Of a stretch of 64,000 bases of DNA, positions 43,413 through 52,436 are shown piece after piece. Numbering within the stretch: position 1 is the first letter of the stretch; each line of letters starts with the position of its first letter. Where the stretch lies: positions 62,001 to 126,000 of the forward strand of contig NZ_LBMU02000025.1 of NCBI RefSeq assembly GCF_001005085.2, written 5' to 3'. The stretch comes from Streptomyces humi (GTDB lineage Bacteria > Actinomycetota > Actinomycetes > Streptomycetales > Streptomycetaceae). A program made the position numbers and the translations under genes. Below the pieces are notes generated by a model that was not told the DNA's origin, searched no databases, and saw only the letters and a list, made by a program, of their open reading frames with translations.

Positions 43413-44300
43413 TCAGTGCTCGCGCGGGGCGGGAACCACGCGCTCCACCTCGGGGTGGACGGTCAGCAGTTGCCGCATCGCCGATTCGGCGGCCGTGCCG
43501 TCGCCGGTGCCGAGGGCGTCGACGATCCGCGCGTGCTGGGCCAGGGAGGTCTCGTTCGGCCGGTCACAGCCGGCGACCGGGCCGCCGGAGACCTGGAGGG
43601 CCGACGACACGATGCCGGAGAGATGCTCCAGCATGCGGTTGCCCGCGACCTGGATGAGCAGCGAGTGGAACTCGGCGTCGGCGCGGGAGAAGGTCAGCGC
43701 GTCGCCCTGCGCCATGGCGTGGCTCATGATCTCGACCATGTCGCACAGGCGCTGCTGGACGTCCTCACGCCCGTGTCCGGCGGCGAGACGGGCGGCGAGC
43801 GGCTCGATCGTCCAGCGCAGCTCGCTGAGCTCACGGCGCTGGTCGTCGCGCTGCGGCCCGAAGGCCCGCCACTCGATGATGTCCGGGTCGAGGAGGTTCC
43901 AGTCGCTGACCGGACGCACGCGGGTGCCGACGTTGGGGCGGGCGCTGACCAGCCCCTTGGCCTCCAGGACCCGCAGGGACTCACGGACGACGGTGCGGGA
44001 GACCTCGAAACGCTGGCCGATCTCCTCGGGGACCAGCGGACGGTCCGCGCCCAGATCGCCGGAGACGATCATCTGACCGAGCTGTTGGACGAGTTGACCG
44101 TGCAGTCCGCGGCCGCGGCTGCCCGCGGCACGGCGGCCCACACGGCCGAGTTCCGGGTCGGCGCCCTCCCAGGAGGGCACGCCGACACGTTCGGTGACGG
44201 GAGCATCCGTGTAGGGGTAGCGGTCGAGTTCGCCCGGGCCGACCAGACCAGAGTCTGCGGAGCGGGCGGCGGTCATCATGGTGTGCGCAAGGGTACTCAC
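43413..44300 (-). CDS. whiH: Sporulation transcription factor WhiH (GntR/FadR type)
   Basis: WhiH, a GntR-family regulator needed for proper sporulation septation in Streptomyces aerial hyphae, 295 residues as in known WhiH. A flexible N-terminus (about 1-60) precedes the winged HTH (about 65-130: LVPEEIGQRFEVSRTVVRE, RVLEAKGLVSARPNVGTRV). The FCD domain (about 150-290) has metal-ligand positions in ADAEFHSLL and QHARIVDALGTGD. The GTG at 44300 follows AAAGGA by five bases; the longer open frame to 44462 is not used. It lies next to hrdB, the usual Streptomyces arrangement. Its promoter resembles sigma-WhiG targets. Confidence 0.96.
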   Translation of the reverse strand: MSTLAHTMMTAARSADSGLVGPGELDRYPYTDAPVTERVGVPSWEGADPELGRVGRRAAGSRGRGLHGQLVQQLGQMIVSGDLGADRPLVPEEIGQRFEVSRTVVRESLRVLEAKGLVSARPNVGTRVRPVSDWNLLDPDIIEWRAFGPQRDDQRRELSELRWTIEPLAARLAAGHGREDVQQRLCDMVEIMSHAMAQGDALTFSRADAEFHSLLIQVAGNRMLEHLSGIVSSALQVSGGPVAGCDRPNETSLAQHARIVDALGTGDGTAAESAMRQLLTVHPEVERVVPAPREH

Positions 44301-44392
44301 GGATCCTTTGTCGGCGCTGCCTCCAACTCCCTTGAGGTCTTTGGTGAAAAGCACACGAAAGGGTGATCGCTCACGCCGTCGCAATTGACGCC

Positions 44393-44419
44393 TTATCAGA
44401 AATAAATGGGCGTTCTGAA
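44393..44419 (-). promoter_or_regulatory. Sigma-WhiG-like promoter of whiH
   Basis: On the minus strand TTCA, 15 bases, then TCTGATAA, compared with the WhiG consensus TAAA-N15-GCCGATAA. Six of eight -10 bases and the spacing match, while the -35 is weak. whiH is known to be transcribed by sigma-WhiG. The -10 lies about 93 bp upstream of the GTG. Confidence 0.7.
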
Positions 44420-44462
44420 GGGATTTGTGGGCAGAGGTGGATCGCAAGCGCCCGATCCGCAC

Positions 44463-47231
44463 TCATCGAGCCCTCGGCCGCAGAGTCGTGAACAGGTACG
44501 CGCAGAGCAGTGCGGTCAGGGACAACGCCAGTGCGCCGCCCACCGGTTGGGCGAGCAGCCGGACCGTACCGACCAGGTAGCGGTCTCCCCCGAAGGGCCA
44601 CTGGAGCAGGAACGCCTCCCTCAACCGCGCCGGGAGACCGGCGGCCATCCGCGCGCCGGACCCCCGCAGCACCTCGTGCACGGTCGGCACGACGAGCACG
44701 GGTACGGCGAGAACAGCGGCCAGGCCGGCCGTGGTGGACCGGAAGACACCCGCGGCCAGCACGCCGGCCCAGGAACAGCCGACGACCAGCCCGAACCAAC
44801 TCACGGTGAGCGGGAGCCAGTCGGCGGGAACCTTCGCGAGCTCCCCGCCGTAGACGAGATAGAGCGCTTCGGCGTCGCAGCCCAGGGTGAGGAACGAGAG
44901 CAGTACCGCGGTGGCTCCGCAGACCAGCAGTTTCGCGGTGAGCAGCCCCAGTCGGCGGGGCACGGTGCCGCGGTCCGCCGCCAACGCGGGGTGGCGGAAC
45001 TCGTCTCCGAAGGCCAACGCCCCGAGCAGTCCCGCGCCGAGGGCCGCCGGAGGCAGCGGCAGCTCGCGCGGCCAGGCCGCGAACAACCGGGCCTGGGGGG
45101 TGTGCCCGAGCCTCGCCAGCAGTACGGCGGTGACGGCGGACAACAGCAGTACGACACCGCAGGTGAGGAAGCCGGCACCGATACCGGCGGCCCGGCGGAG
45201 TTCGTAACGCAACGGGCGGAGGGGACTGGGGGCGGTGCGGACGGAGATGGGGGGCGGGAGGAAGGAAAGAGCGTCCGGAGCGGAGGCTTCGGGCCGGCGT
45301 GCGAGGCCCGTCGGGAAGTCGGCGGAAGTGGCGTCCGCCGGGATCTCGCCTTCGGCTGTCGCAGCGGGCTTGCCGGGCTGCGGCTGCTGAAGCGGCTCCT
45401 TGACGGGGAGGGGGGCGCTGGGGACCTCGGCGGGTACGGCACCGAGCCGCGGATGGCGGGAGCCGGCCGGGGCGGCGAGGTCGCCCGGTTCACCGGCCGA
45501 CGACCGTTCGGACATCTCACCGGCGGACGACCGTTCGGACATCTCGCGGCTCTGCGGTCGGGCGGTCGCCGCGGCGGAGGGCGACGGCTGGGCGGAGGCG
45601 GCAGGGGCCGGTGACTCGTCGGCGGCAGCCGTAGCGACCGACGTGAGGGGGTGGGCAGTGGCCGGCGGCTCGGCGGGGGCGGGCGCTGTTGGCGGCTCGG
45701 CGGGCGCTGTTGACGGCTGGGCGGCAGCGGCGGCGAGGGACGGCTGGGCGGAGGCGGTGCCGGCCGGAGGCTGGGCGGAGGTGCCGATGGCCGGCGGCTG
45801 GGCGGGGACGGTGGCGGACGCCGGCTCCGGTGGGGCGGTGCGGGTCGCCTGGCCGGGGGGCGCGGCCGTCGGAGGGCACTGCGCGAATGCCGTCACGACG
45901 GATGGCCGGGTGCCCGCGGAGGCGCCCACCGACTGAGGCCCGAACGCGACGGCCGAGGCCTCGGCGGGACGGGAGAGGCCGGACGCGTCCGCGCGGGAAG
46001 AACGGGGCGAGCCGGACACCGCCTGGGCGCCGTCGGGCTTCGCCTCGCCGGAGCCGGACGACCGGAGCGCGGCCGCGACGGACGACTCGGGACCCGTCGA
46101 GGACCGGCTCGGGTCCGGACGGGCGACGCCCGTGCCTGACCGCCCTGCCCACTTCGGAGCGGCCGACGCCCGCGGTTGCGGGGTGACCGTGGAACCGGCG
46201 GCGCACTGGACCTCCACGCCGGATTCGTCGGGCCGGGCAGCGCTCGTGACCGCCTCGGCGGCCAGGCACTCCGGCGCTACGGCCGGTTCGCTCGTGTCGT
46301 GTTGCCGCCGTACGGCTACCGGCGCGACCTCCGTCGACGGCTCCGGGACGGCGCCGGGGCCCATGTCACCCGTCTCGTCGGCGAGTTGATGGACGAGGAT
46401 GCCGTGCCGGAACGCGGTCTCACCGACCTCGGCGGTCGTACTGCCGTACACGGAGAGGCGGTTGCCGCCCTCCCGTACGACTTCCACGGAACGGTGAGCG
46501 GTGCGGGCCTCCTTGCTGAGGAGGGCCGCGAGCCGGGCGGCGTGGGGACTGCGGACGGCGACGCGGGGGCGCAGCCGGGTGCGGGCGAACTCGCCGGCCG
46601 CCTGGTCCGCAACGAGTCTGCCGGCCTCCAGGGTGACGACCCGGTCGGCGGCGCGGGCGGCTTCCTTGGGGTCGGCGGTGGTGTACAGGACCGTGCCGCC
46701 CTGTGTCGCGTGCGCCCGGAGCATCCGGTGCAGCCAGAGGGCTTCACGACCGGCGAGACCGTTCGTGGGCTCGTCCAGGACCAGGGTGTGGGGATCGGCG
46801 AGCAGTGCGCTCGCGAGGCCGAGGCGGCGGTCCATGCCGCGGGACAGCGTGCCCAGGCGTTCGTCGCGCAGGCTGACGATGCCGACGGTTTCCAGCACTT
46901 CGTCGGCCCGCCGGGCCGGGACGCCGGTCGCCGCGCACAGCATGCGCAGATGACCGCGGACGGAGCGGGCCGGGTGGCCGGGAACGTCGCCGAGGACCAC
47001 GCCGACCTCACGCGAGGGGTGAGCGATGCGATGCAGCGGGCGGCCTCTGAAGTGGGTGAGGCCACGGCCCTGTTGGAGTTCGAGCATCAGTCTGAGCGTC
47101 GTGGTCTTGCCCGCGCCCGCCTCGCCGAGGAGTGCGGTGACTTGGCCCGCGCGCGCCTCGAAGGTCACGTCGTCGACCGCGGGCGGGTGCGCCTTGCGGG
47201 GGGTGCTGGTCAGTCCGAAGGCCTCGATCAC
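44463..47231 (-). CDS. ABC transporter: ATPase, long disordered linker and permease in one chain
   Basis: A 922-residue fusion upstream of whiH on the same strand. Residues about 5-215 are an ABC ATPase: GEAGAGKTTTLRL (Walker A), TLSRGMDRRLGLA in place of LSGGQ, HTLVLDEPTNGLAGRE (Walker B). Residues about 300-670 form an Ala/Pro/Ser-rich linker including two copies of EMSERSSAG. Residues about 680-922 have about six membrane helices (LTCGVVLLLSAVTAVLLARL onwards), like ABC-2-type permeases. The exported substrate is unknown. The GTG start lacks a clear SD, and TATCTT about 11 bases upstream suggests a leaderless or very short-leader transcript. Confidence 0.87.
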   Translation of the reverse strand: MIEAFGLTSTPRKAHPPAVDDVTFEARAGQVTALLGEAGAGKTTTLRLMLELQQGRGLTHFRGRPLHRIAHPSREVGVVLGDVPGHPARSVRGHLRMLCAATGVPARRADEVLETVGIVSLRDERLGTLSRGMDRRLGLASALLADPHTLVLDEPTNGLAGREALWLHRMLRAHATQGGTVLYTTADPKEAARAADRVVTLEAGRLVADQAAGEFARTRLRPRVAVRSPHAARLAALLSKEARTAHRSVEVVREGGNRLSVYGSTTAEVGETAFRHGILVHQLADETGDMGPGAVPEPSTEVAPVAVRRQHDTSEPAVAPECLAAEAVTSAARPDESGVEVQCAAGSTVTPQPRASAAPKWAGRSGTGVARPDPSRSSTGPESSVAAALRSSGSGEAKPDGAQAVSGSPRSSRADASGLSRPAEASAVAFGPQSVGASAGTRPSVVTAFAQCPPTAAPPGQATRTAPPEPASATVPAQPPAIGTSAQPPAGTASAQPSLAAAAAQPSTAPAEPPTAPAPAEPPATAHPLTSVATAAADESPAPAASAQPSPSAAATARPQSREMSERSSAGEMSERSSAGEPGDLAAPAGSRHPRLGAVPAEVPSAPLPVKEPLQQPQPGKPAATAEGEIPADATSADFPTGLARRPEASAPDALSFLPPPISVRTAPSPLRPLRYELRRAAGIGAGFLTCGVVLLLSAVTAVLLARLGHTPQARLFAAWPRELPLPPAALGAGLLGALAFGDEFRHPALAADRGTVPRRLGLLTAKLLVCGATAVLLSFLTLGCDAEALYLVYGGELAKVPADWLPLTVSWFGLVVGCSWAGVLAAGVFRSTTAGLAAVLAVPVLVVPTVHEVLRGSGARMAAGLPARLREAFLLQWPFGGDRYLVGTVRLLAQPVGGALALSLTALLCAYLFTTLRPRAR
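45491..45544 (-). repeat. Two 27-bp tandem copies in the ABC linker
   Basis: 45491-45517 and 45518-45544 differ at one base and encode EMSERSSAG twice. It is a young in-frame duplication inside the disordered linker. Confidence 0.9.
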
Positions 47232-47311
47232 CTTAGGGAAGATAGCGCGGAATGACCGTTTTTCCGGGTATAAGGCCGTTTAACCCTCGTGGGGTTCGCA
47301 CTGTCGGCCGT

Positions 47312-48070
47312 TCACACCTCGGGGCGCAGCATCGGCGGGTTGAGCAGGGTCGCCCCGCCGGCCCGGAAGAGCTGGGCCGGACGACCTCCCTGGCGAGTGG
47401 TCGTGCCGCCGGTGGGAACGAGGAAGCCCGGCGTCCCGGTCACCTTCCGATGGAAGTTGCGGGGGTCGAGCGCCACACCCCACACCGCCTCGTAGACCCG
47501 GCGCAGCTCGCCGACCGTGAACTCGGGCGGGCAGAACGCGGTGGCCAGGGACGAGTACTCGATCTTTGAGCGGGCCCGTTCCACGCCGTCGGACAGGATC
47601 TGGGTGTGATCGAAGGCGAGCGGCGCGACGGGTTCGCCGTCCCGGCCGTAGCCACCCTGCGCCAGCAGTTCGTCCACCGGGGCCCAGCGCGCGTTGCTGG
47701 CGTCGCCGCCCGCGCGAGGTGCGGGCAGATCGGGAGCGAGGGCGAGGTGGGCCACGCTGACCACGCGCATCCGGGGGTCGCGCTTGGGGTCGCCGTAGGT
47801 CGCCAGCTGCTCCAGATGGGCCCCGCCCTCCTGGGCGGGCGCGTCGGGGTCGTGGGCGCGCAGCCCGGTCTCCTCCGCGAGTTCTCGCGCCGCGGCCTGC
47901 GAAAGATCCTCGTCGGCCCGTACGAAGCCGCCCGGCAGCGCCCACCGCCCCTGGAACGGCGACTCGCCTCTCCGGACCGCCAGCGCACACAGGGCATGGC
48001 GGCGCACGGTCAGCACGACCAGGTCCACGGTGACGGCGAACGGCGGAAAGGCTGACGGGTCGTAGGGCAT
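47312..48070 (-). CDS. NUDIX-domain transcriptional regulator (NrtR-like)
   Basis: A 252-residue protein: a NUDIX domain (about 10-150) with a complete box GGFVRADEDLSQAAARELAEE, followed by a C-terminal winged helix (about 165-235: FTVGELRRVYEAVWGVALDP, NFHRKV). This is the NrtR layout, in which the NUDIX fold senses ADP-ribose or a related nucleotide and the wing binds DNA. The NUDIX box keeps its catalytic glutamates, so hydrolase activity is possible. No NAD genes are adjacent. A palindromic site overlaps its own promoter. There is no SD; TATGAT lies seven bases before the ATG, so the mRNA is probably leaderless. Confidence 0.88.
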   Translation of the reverse strand: MPYDPSAFPPFAVTVDLVVLTVRRHALCALAVRRGESPFQGRWALPGGFVRADEDLSQAAARELAEETGLRAHDPDAPAQEGGAHLEQLATYGDPKRDPRMRVVSVAHLALAPDLPAPRAGGDASNARWAPVDELLAQGGYGRDGEPVAPLAFDHTQILSDGVERARSKIEYSSLATAFCPPEFTVGELRRVYEAVWGVALDPRNFHRKVTGTPGFLVPTGGTTTRQGGRPAQLFRAGGATLLNPPMLRPEV

Positions 48071-48080
48071 GCCGTGATCA

Positions 48081-48101
48081 TAGTCGTCTGCCTGACGATA
48101 A
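48081..48101. promoter_or_regulatory. Candidate NrtR-type operator at the NUDIX-regulator promoter
   Basis: TAGTCGTC and GACGATAA form an imperfect inverted repeat (core TCGTC-N5-GACGA), starting 11 bp from the start codon and overlapping the presumed -10 to -35 region. Its position suits autoregulation. Confidence 0.5.
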
Positions 48102-48247
48102 ACACTCCCTTCTCCGCTTGCTCCGACGGCTGATCCACTTCGCTCCGGTATGCGCCTCGCGCTCCGTTCCGGCGCACGTACGGCGCTCAGCCACCCTTTC
48201 CCGCACGACCGCGCCGCCAGGTCCGCTCGCCTTCCGGCCGGCCGGGG

Positions 48248-50374
48248 TCACACCCCCAGTTGCAGGCCGTCGGCGGCCTCCTCGACCATGGCGAGGCCGA
48301 GTCGGCTGACCCGGACCGAGAAGGGCGCTCCGGCGACCCGCAGTCCGGTCAGACCGAGTTCACCCAGGGGGGCACTGGCGACCGGACGCAGGGTGACGGT
48401 ACCGGCCGGGGTGTCGGGGCGGATGCCGGCGAGTGTGGTCAGGAGCAGGACTCCGGAGGCGGCGGCGGTGGCAGCCGGGCGGCAGGCGGCGGGATGCGGG
48501 AGGGGAGCACTCCCGTCGGAGCGCTGTTCCCCGGCGAACATCTCGGGCAGCCGGTGCCCGAAGTGCTCGGCCGCTGCCAGCAGGCCGCGCAGCAACCCGC
48601 CGGCCTCCTTCTCGTACCCTGCGACGGACAGCCCGGCGACGGCGAGTGCCGTCTCCTGCACCCGGACGGCCCCGGACCGGTGGCCGAACGGGCTGTGACC
48701 CGCCTCCTTCGCACCCAGCCCACGGAGTCCCCAGCCCGAGTCCATGGCCGGACCGCCGAGCAGCCGGGCGAGTTGCCCGGTCCGCACCTTGTCGAGCAGA
48801 CCTGGCGCCGGACGGCCCGCGCCCAGCAGGCCGGTGTCGAGCAGGTGCACGGCCGTGGAGCCGAACTGGGTCAGCGGGCGGCCCTCCGGGGTCAGGGCCG
48901 CCACCGGACGGCCGCCGCCCCGGTCCTCGGTCCAGAAGTCCGCCCGGAACGCCTTCGCCAGTTCCGCCGCCCATTGCCGCAGTCCGGTGGCGCCGGGACG
49001 TTCGTAGTCGTCGAGGAGATCGGCACCCAGCAGCGCGGCCCGGTGCGCGTGGGCCTGAGTCTCGCTGCGCACGGGCCCGCCGGGCTGCGGATCGCAGAGG
49101 TATGTCCGGTCACCCACGGTGGTGCGCAGCCAGGTCAGGCAGCGCTCCGCGGCGGGCAGCAGTTCCCGTGTCTCCTGCTCCGGCAGCCCCCAGCGGCGGG
49201 CCTCCGCCAGCAGCACGGGGAAGAGCAATGTGGCCTCCGTACCCGTGCAGCCCGGCGGCAGGTGTGCGCCGGCGTCGCGGCGCGGGCCGGGGATCATGCC
49301 GGTCCGGGGTCCGGGACCGCGGAGCTGGATGCGGGCCAGGGTGCGCAGGGTGCCGGCGGCGAGGCGGGTACCGAGGGGCAGGGCCATCCGGGCGGCGGCG
49401 AGGGCTTCGGCCGGGGCCAGGCCGCACCGCCACGGCGCCCCGGCCGCGAGGTAGGTGTCGGAAGGGTGTCCGGGATCGCGGAGCAGCAGTGCTTGCAGGT
49501 CGTCGACGCTCGTCCGGAGCAGGCCGGTGACTCCGGGGTGGTCACCCGTGGCCTGGGCCGGTGCCAGGAGGCTGGTCGCGGCGTGCCCCACGGCGCGCGG
49601 CGGACCCGCGCCGTCCGGACGCACCCGCAGTTCCACGCTTGCCGTGCCGCCCGGCAGTAGTTCGAACTCCCACCGGAGCAGCCCCGCCGAGGCCAGCGCG
49701 TCGGCGGGCGGCGGGTCCGCCGTGACCGACGCGTTGCCGTGGGGGGTGGCCCAGCGCAGGCCGGAGCCGTGGACACTGGCCGGGAGTTCGGGCCCCGGGG
49801 TGCCGGAGGCGATGGCGCTCAGTTCCGCGAGGTCCGTGGCGAGGGCCACCTCCAGCGGCAGCCGCAGGGGATGGAGGGCGGAGCTGTGCAGGGTGATGCG
49901 TTCCGTGCCGTCGGCGTGCCGGGTGCGCTCCACGACGACGTCCGGGTCAGGTCCCACGGTCGGTGAGGCCCGCAGGGTGCCGACGAAACGAGCGCAGTCC
50001 GCTCCTGTCATGCGGGCCTGCACGGCCAGCGGTTCACGGCCGGCGACCCGGATCTGGCAGCGCGCGAGCAGCCGTCGGCCCGCACGGTAGAACCCCTCCA
50101 GGCCGTGTCCGGTCAGCTGACCCCGCTCCGTGGAGATGGCCAGGCCGGGGAGCGCGACGCAGATCAGGACGGTGTGTGCGGGCGGCAGGCCGGTGGCGTA
50201 CTTCAGGCTCGGCGCACCGGGAGCCGTGCGTGCGGCGGCCACGGGTACCGACGCGGGCCTGGGTGCGCGGGCGCGTGGCGGCGCCGGGCCGTCGTCCGGC
50301 ACCGCGAGCCAGGGCGGGCCGTCCCGGAGTCGGCGGTTGTCGTCGGCGAGGGAAGGCGGAGTCGGCTGATGCAT
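48248..50374 (-). CDS. Glycogen-debranching-type glycosidase family protein
   Basis: A 708-residue protein. The N-terminal part (about 60-260) resembles the glycogen debranching enzyme N-terminal beta domain. Residues about 290-700 resemble an (alpha/alpha)6 glycoside-hydrolase barrel of the amylo-1,6-glucosidase group (GMIPGPRRDAGAHLPPGCTG, TEATLLFPVLLAEARRWG, MDSGWGLRGLGAKEAGHSPF). No signal peptide is seen. The substrate is unproven. The ATG at 50374 fits; the upstream Pro/Arg-rich extension to 50605 is discarded. AGAAG is about 12 bases before it. It is in tandem with the upstream DUF4192 gene, 227 bp apart; that gap shows no clear signal. Confidence 0.78.
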   Translation of the reverse strand: MHQPTPPSLADDNRRLRDGPPWLAVPDDGPAPPRARAPRPASVPVAAARTAPGAPSLKYATGLPPAHTVLICVALPGLAISTERGQLTGHGLEGFYRAGRRLLARCQIRVAGREPLAVQARMTGADCARFVGTLRASPTVGPDPDVVVERTRHADGTERITLHSSALHPLRLPLEVALATDLAELSAIASGTPGPELPASVHGSGLRWATPHGNASVTADPPPADALASAGLLRWEFELLPGGTASVELRVRPDGAGPPRAVGHAATSLLAPAQATGDHPGVTGLLRTSVDDLQALLLRDPGHPSDTYLAAGAPWRCGLAPAEALAAARMALPLGTRLAAGTLRTLARIQLRGPGPRTGMIPGPRRDAGAHLPPGCTGTEATLLFPVLLAEARRWGLPEQETRELLPAAERCLTWLRTTVGDRTYLCDPQPGGPVRSETQAHAHRAALLGADLLDDYERPGATGLRQWAAELAKAFRADFWTEDRGGGRPVAALTPEGRPLTQFGSTAVHLLDTGLLGAGRPAPGLLDKVRTGQLARLLGGPAMDSGWGLRGLGAKEAGHSPFGHRSGAVRVQETALAVAGLSVAGYEKEAGGLLRGLLAAAEHFGHRLPEMFAGEQRSDGSAPLPHPAACRPAATAAASGVLLLTTLAGIRPDTPAGTVTLRPVASAPLGELGLTGLRVAGAPFSVRVSRLGLAMVEEAADGLQLGV

Positions 50375-50601
50375 GGGGCGGCTTCTTCTGCGCTCTGTGC
50401 GCCTGCGACGTGCTGGGCGCCGGACGGAGGGTTCCGCAGGGGCGGGTGGCGGTCCGGCCTGTTCCGGCGTTCCGCCACCCAGGTGAACGGGGCCGGGCTC
50501 CTCCTGGTCACGCCCCCGCGTGTCGGACCCGGCCGGACACCGGTGCGTGGACGCGTCGTTCGCCCAGGTCCGACCACATGCCGCCCCGGGCATGCTCTGG
50601 T

Positions 50602-52305
50602 TCATTCGTCGCGCTCACCGCGGCTGTTCCCGGAACGGGCCTCCTCCTGCCCCGTCCTGCCCCCTCGTACGTCGCTCTTCTCCACCCTGTTCCCGTCGGC
50701 GCTCTCCGCCGTGCGGGTGCGGGTGCGGGTGCGCGGGCCGCCCGGCCTGGTCGAACCGGGTCGGGTGGTGTCCGTACTCGTTCCTCGCGTTCGGGTGCCC
50801 TCCTGCCGGCGGGGCCGGGCGTCCTGTCGTCGGGGCCGGGCGTCCGGTCGTCGCGGTCGGTTGCCGGTGTTGTCGGTGCTATCGGTGTTGCTTGCGTTAT
50901 TGGCGTTGTCGATGTTGTCGGTGCAGTGAACGGCATACGGACGGCTTGCCGGGGGCGTGCCCGCGTCGGCGGTCGGCGGATGGTCGGCATCCGGGGCGAG
51001 CGGGCCCGGGTCGGTGTCCTTCGTGTCCGCCGCATCCTCCGTGTCCGCCGTGCCCACTGCGTTCGCTGTGCCCACCGCGTTCGCTGTGGCCGCCGCGTCC
51101 GCCGTGGTCCCGCCCTCAGGGATCCGTCCCGTGCGGCCGGTGCGCAGGCAGCGGCGGATCGACTCCGGATCCAGACCCTCGTTGCAGGCCCGGTGCAGCA
51201 GGGCGGCGAAGAGGTAGTCGGGGTCGGCGCCCAGGGCCATGGCCAGGGCTTCCCGTCCCTCCAGGTCGTCGCCGCTCGACCAGGCGACCCAGCCGGCCAG
51301 CGTCAGAGGGGCCGCGGCGTGTTCGCCGTAGGGGCCGACGCAGCGGCGGGCCAGGGCCCGCCACAGGCGCAGGGCTGGTCCGGCCTCGGCGCCCTCCATC
51401 CAGGCGGCCGCGCGGTCGCGGGTGAGGCGGTCCTGTAGTCCGAGGATGAGCTGGGCGGCCTCGTCGTGGGCGAGCAGCCGGTCGTCGCGGAGGTCCGCCT
51501 GGTGGGTGCCGGGGACCGGGGTGGCGTCGGCGTACCGTTCGATGATCCGGCGGGCGAGGGCCAGGGTGTCGTCGGCCACCTGCGCCCGGAAGGCGTCGTC
51601 GAGGATGCGGGGCACCAGGGCCATTCCGGCGCGGTCCAGGGCGATCTCCTGTTCCGGCGCGGCGCCGGTCTCCCAGGGAAGCAGCCTGGCCCGCAACTCG
51701 CGCAGACTGCCGCGCACCTGGATACCGGCGTAGGTGGCGGCGGCCGCGAGCACCGAGGTGCCAGGCAGCCCCATCGGGGTGCCTTCGGCGGGGCAGCATG
51801 CCTCCGCCGGGCAGCAGTACGACCAGAAGCGGGCGTCGGAGATGCACAGCGCCTCGATCACGGGCACGTCGAGGCGGCCGCACTCGGTGCGCAGCAGCTG
51901 GGCCAGCGGCGCCAGCCTGCGCATCACGTCCCGGCCTGATTCACCGGGCGCGGGTTCCTGGCAGACGTAGGCGACCATCTGCTCGGGCCGGGCGCCCCGG
52001 CGCTCGCTGCCCGCCATCAGCCCCTGGGCCAGTTGGCGTGCGGCCGACTCCCAGTCGTCCCTGTTCGCGGGGATGCCGAGCCGGGCGCGGCCGCCGAAGC
52101 GGCCACGGCCGCCCCGGTCGTGCAGAGCCATCAGGACCATGCTGTCCTCGGGGCGGTATCCGAGCAGGTAGGGCAGCGCGTCGGCCAGTTCGGCCGGGGT
52201 GCGCAGGGTGACCTGGGGGTCGTGGGCCGATCCGCAGAGGGGTGGCGAGCCGCCCGCGGCGTCGCTGTTTTCGGATGGTTCGGCGGTTTCGCTGTGGTTC
52301 GTCAT
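50602..52305 (-). CDS. DUF4192 family protein with long low-complexity C-terminal tail
   Basis: A 567-residue protein. DUF4192 spans about 30-370 ([25 protein letters not shown], split at family signature). Function is unknown; it occurs widely in actinobacteria. [13 protein letters not shown] cysteine pair lies near 185. The last 190 residues are a low-complexity tail: first Ala/Thr/Asp repeats ([15 protein letters not shown]), then Asn/Asp/Thr repeats ([16 protein letters not shown]), then Arg/Pro repeats ([12 protein letters not shown]), ending charged. The Asn-rich part uses AAC/AAT-type codons and is locally low in GC, unlike the rest of the window. It is divergent from recQ; the ATG has only a weak SD. 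Confidence 0.85.
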   Translation of the reverse strand: MTNHSETAEPSENSDAAGGSPPLCGSAHDPQVTLRTPAELADALPYLLGYRPEDSMVLMALHDRGGRGRFGGRARLGIPANRDDWESAARQLAQGLMAGSERRGARPEQMVAYVCQEPAPGESGRDVMRRLAPLAQLLRTECGRLDVPVIEALCISDARFWSYCCPAEACCPAEGTPMGLPGTSVLAAAATYAGIQVRGSLRELRARLLPWETGAAPEQEIALDRAGMALVPRILDDAFRAQVADDTLALARRIIERYADATPVPGTHQADLRDDRLLAHDEAAQLILGLQDRLTRDRAAAWMEGAEAGPALRLWRALARRCVGPYGEHAAAPLTLAGWVAWSSGDDLEGREALAMALGADPDYLFAALLHRACNEGLDPESIRRCLRTGRTGRIPEGGTTADAAATANAVGTANAVGTADTEDAADTKDTDPGPLAPDADHPPTADAGTPPASRPYAVHCTDNIDNANNASNTDSTDNTGNRPRRPDARPRRQDARPRRQEGTRTRGTSTDTTRPGSTRPGGPRTRTRTRTAESADGNRVEKSDVRGGRTGQEEARSGNSRGERDE

Positions 52306-52436
52306 GGGCCGACCATCTCGCGGATCTCGCGATTCCGGTTCGGCCTGTGGATAAGTCGAATCAGGGACATGCCAAGCACGCCGTCCTCGTCCACAGTCCG
52401 CCCGGACTGTCGGTCCCGTCCTGTTGTATGGGACCC

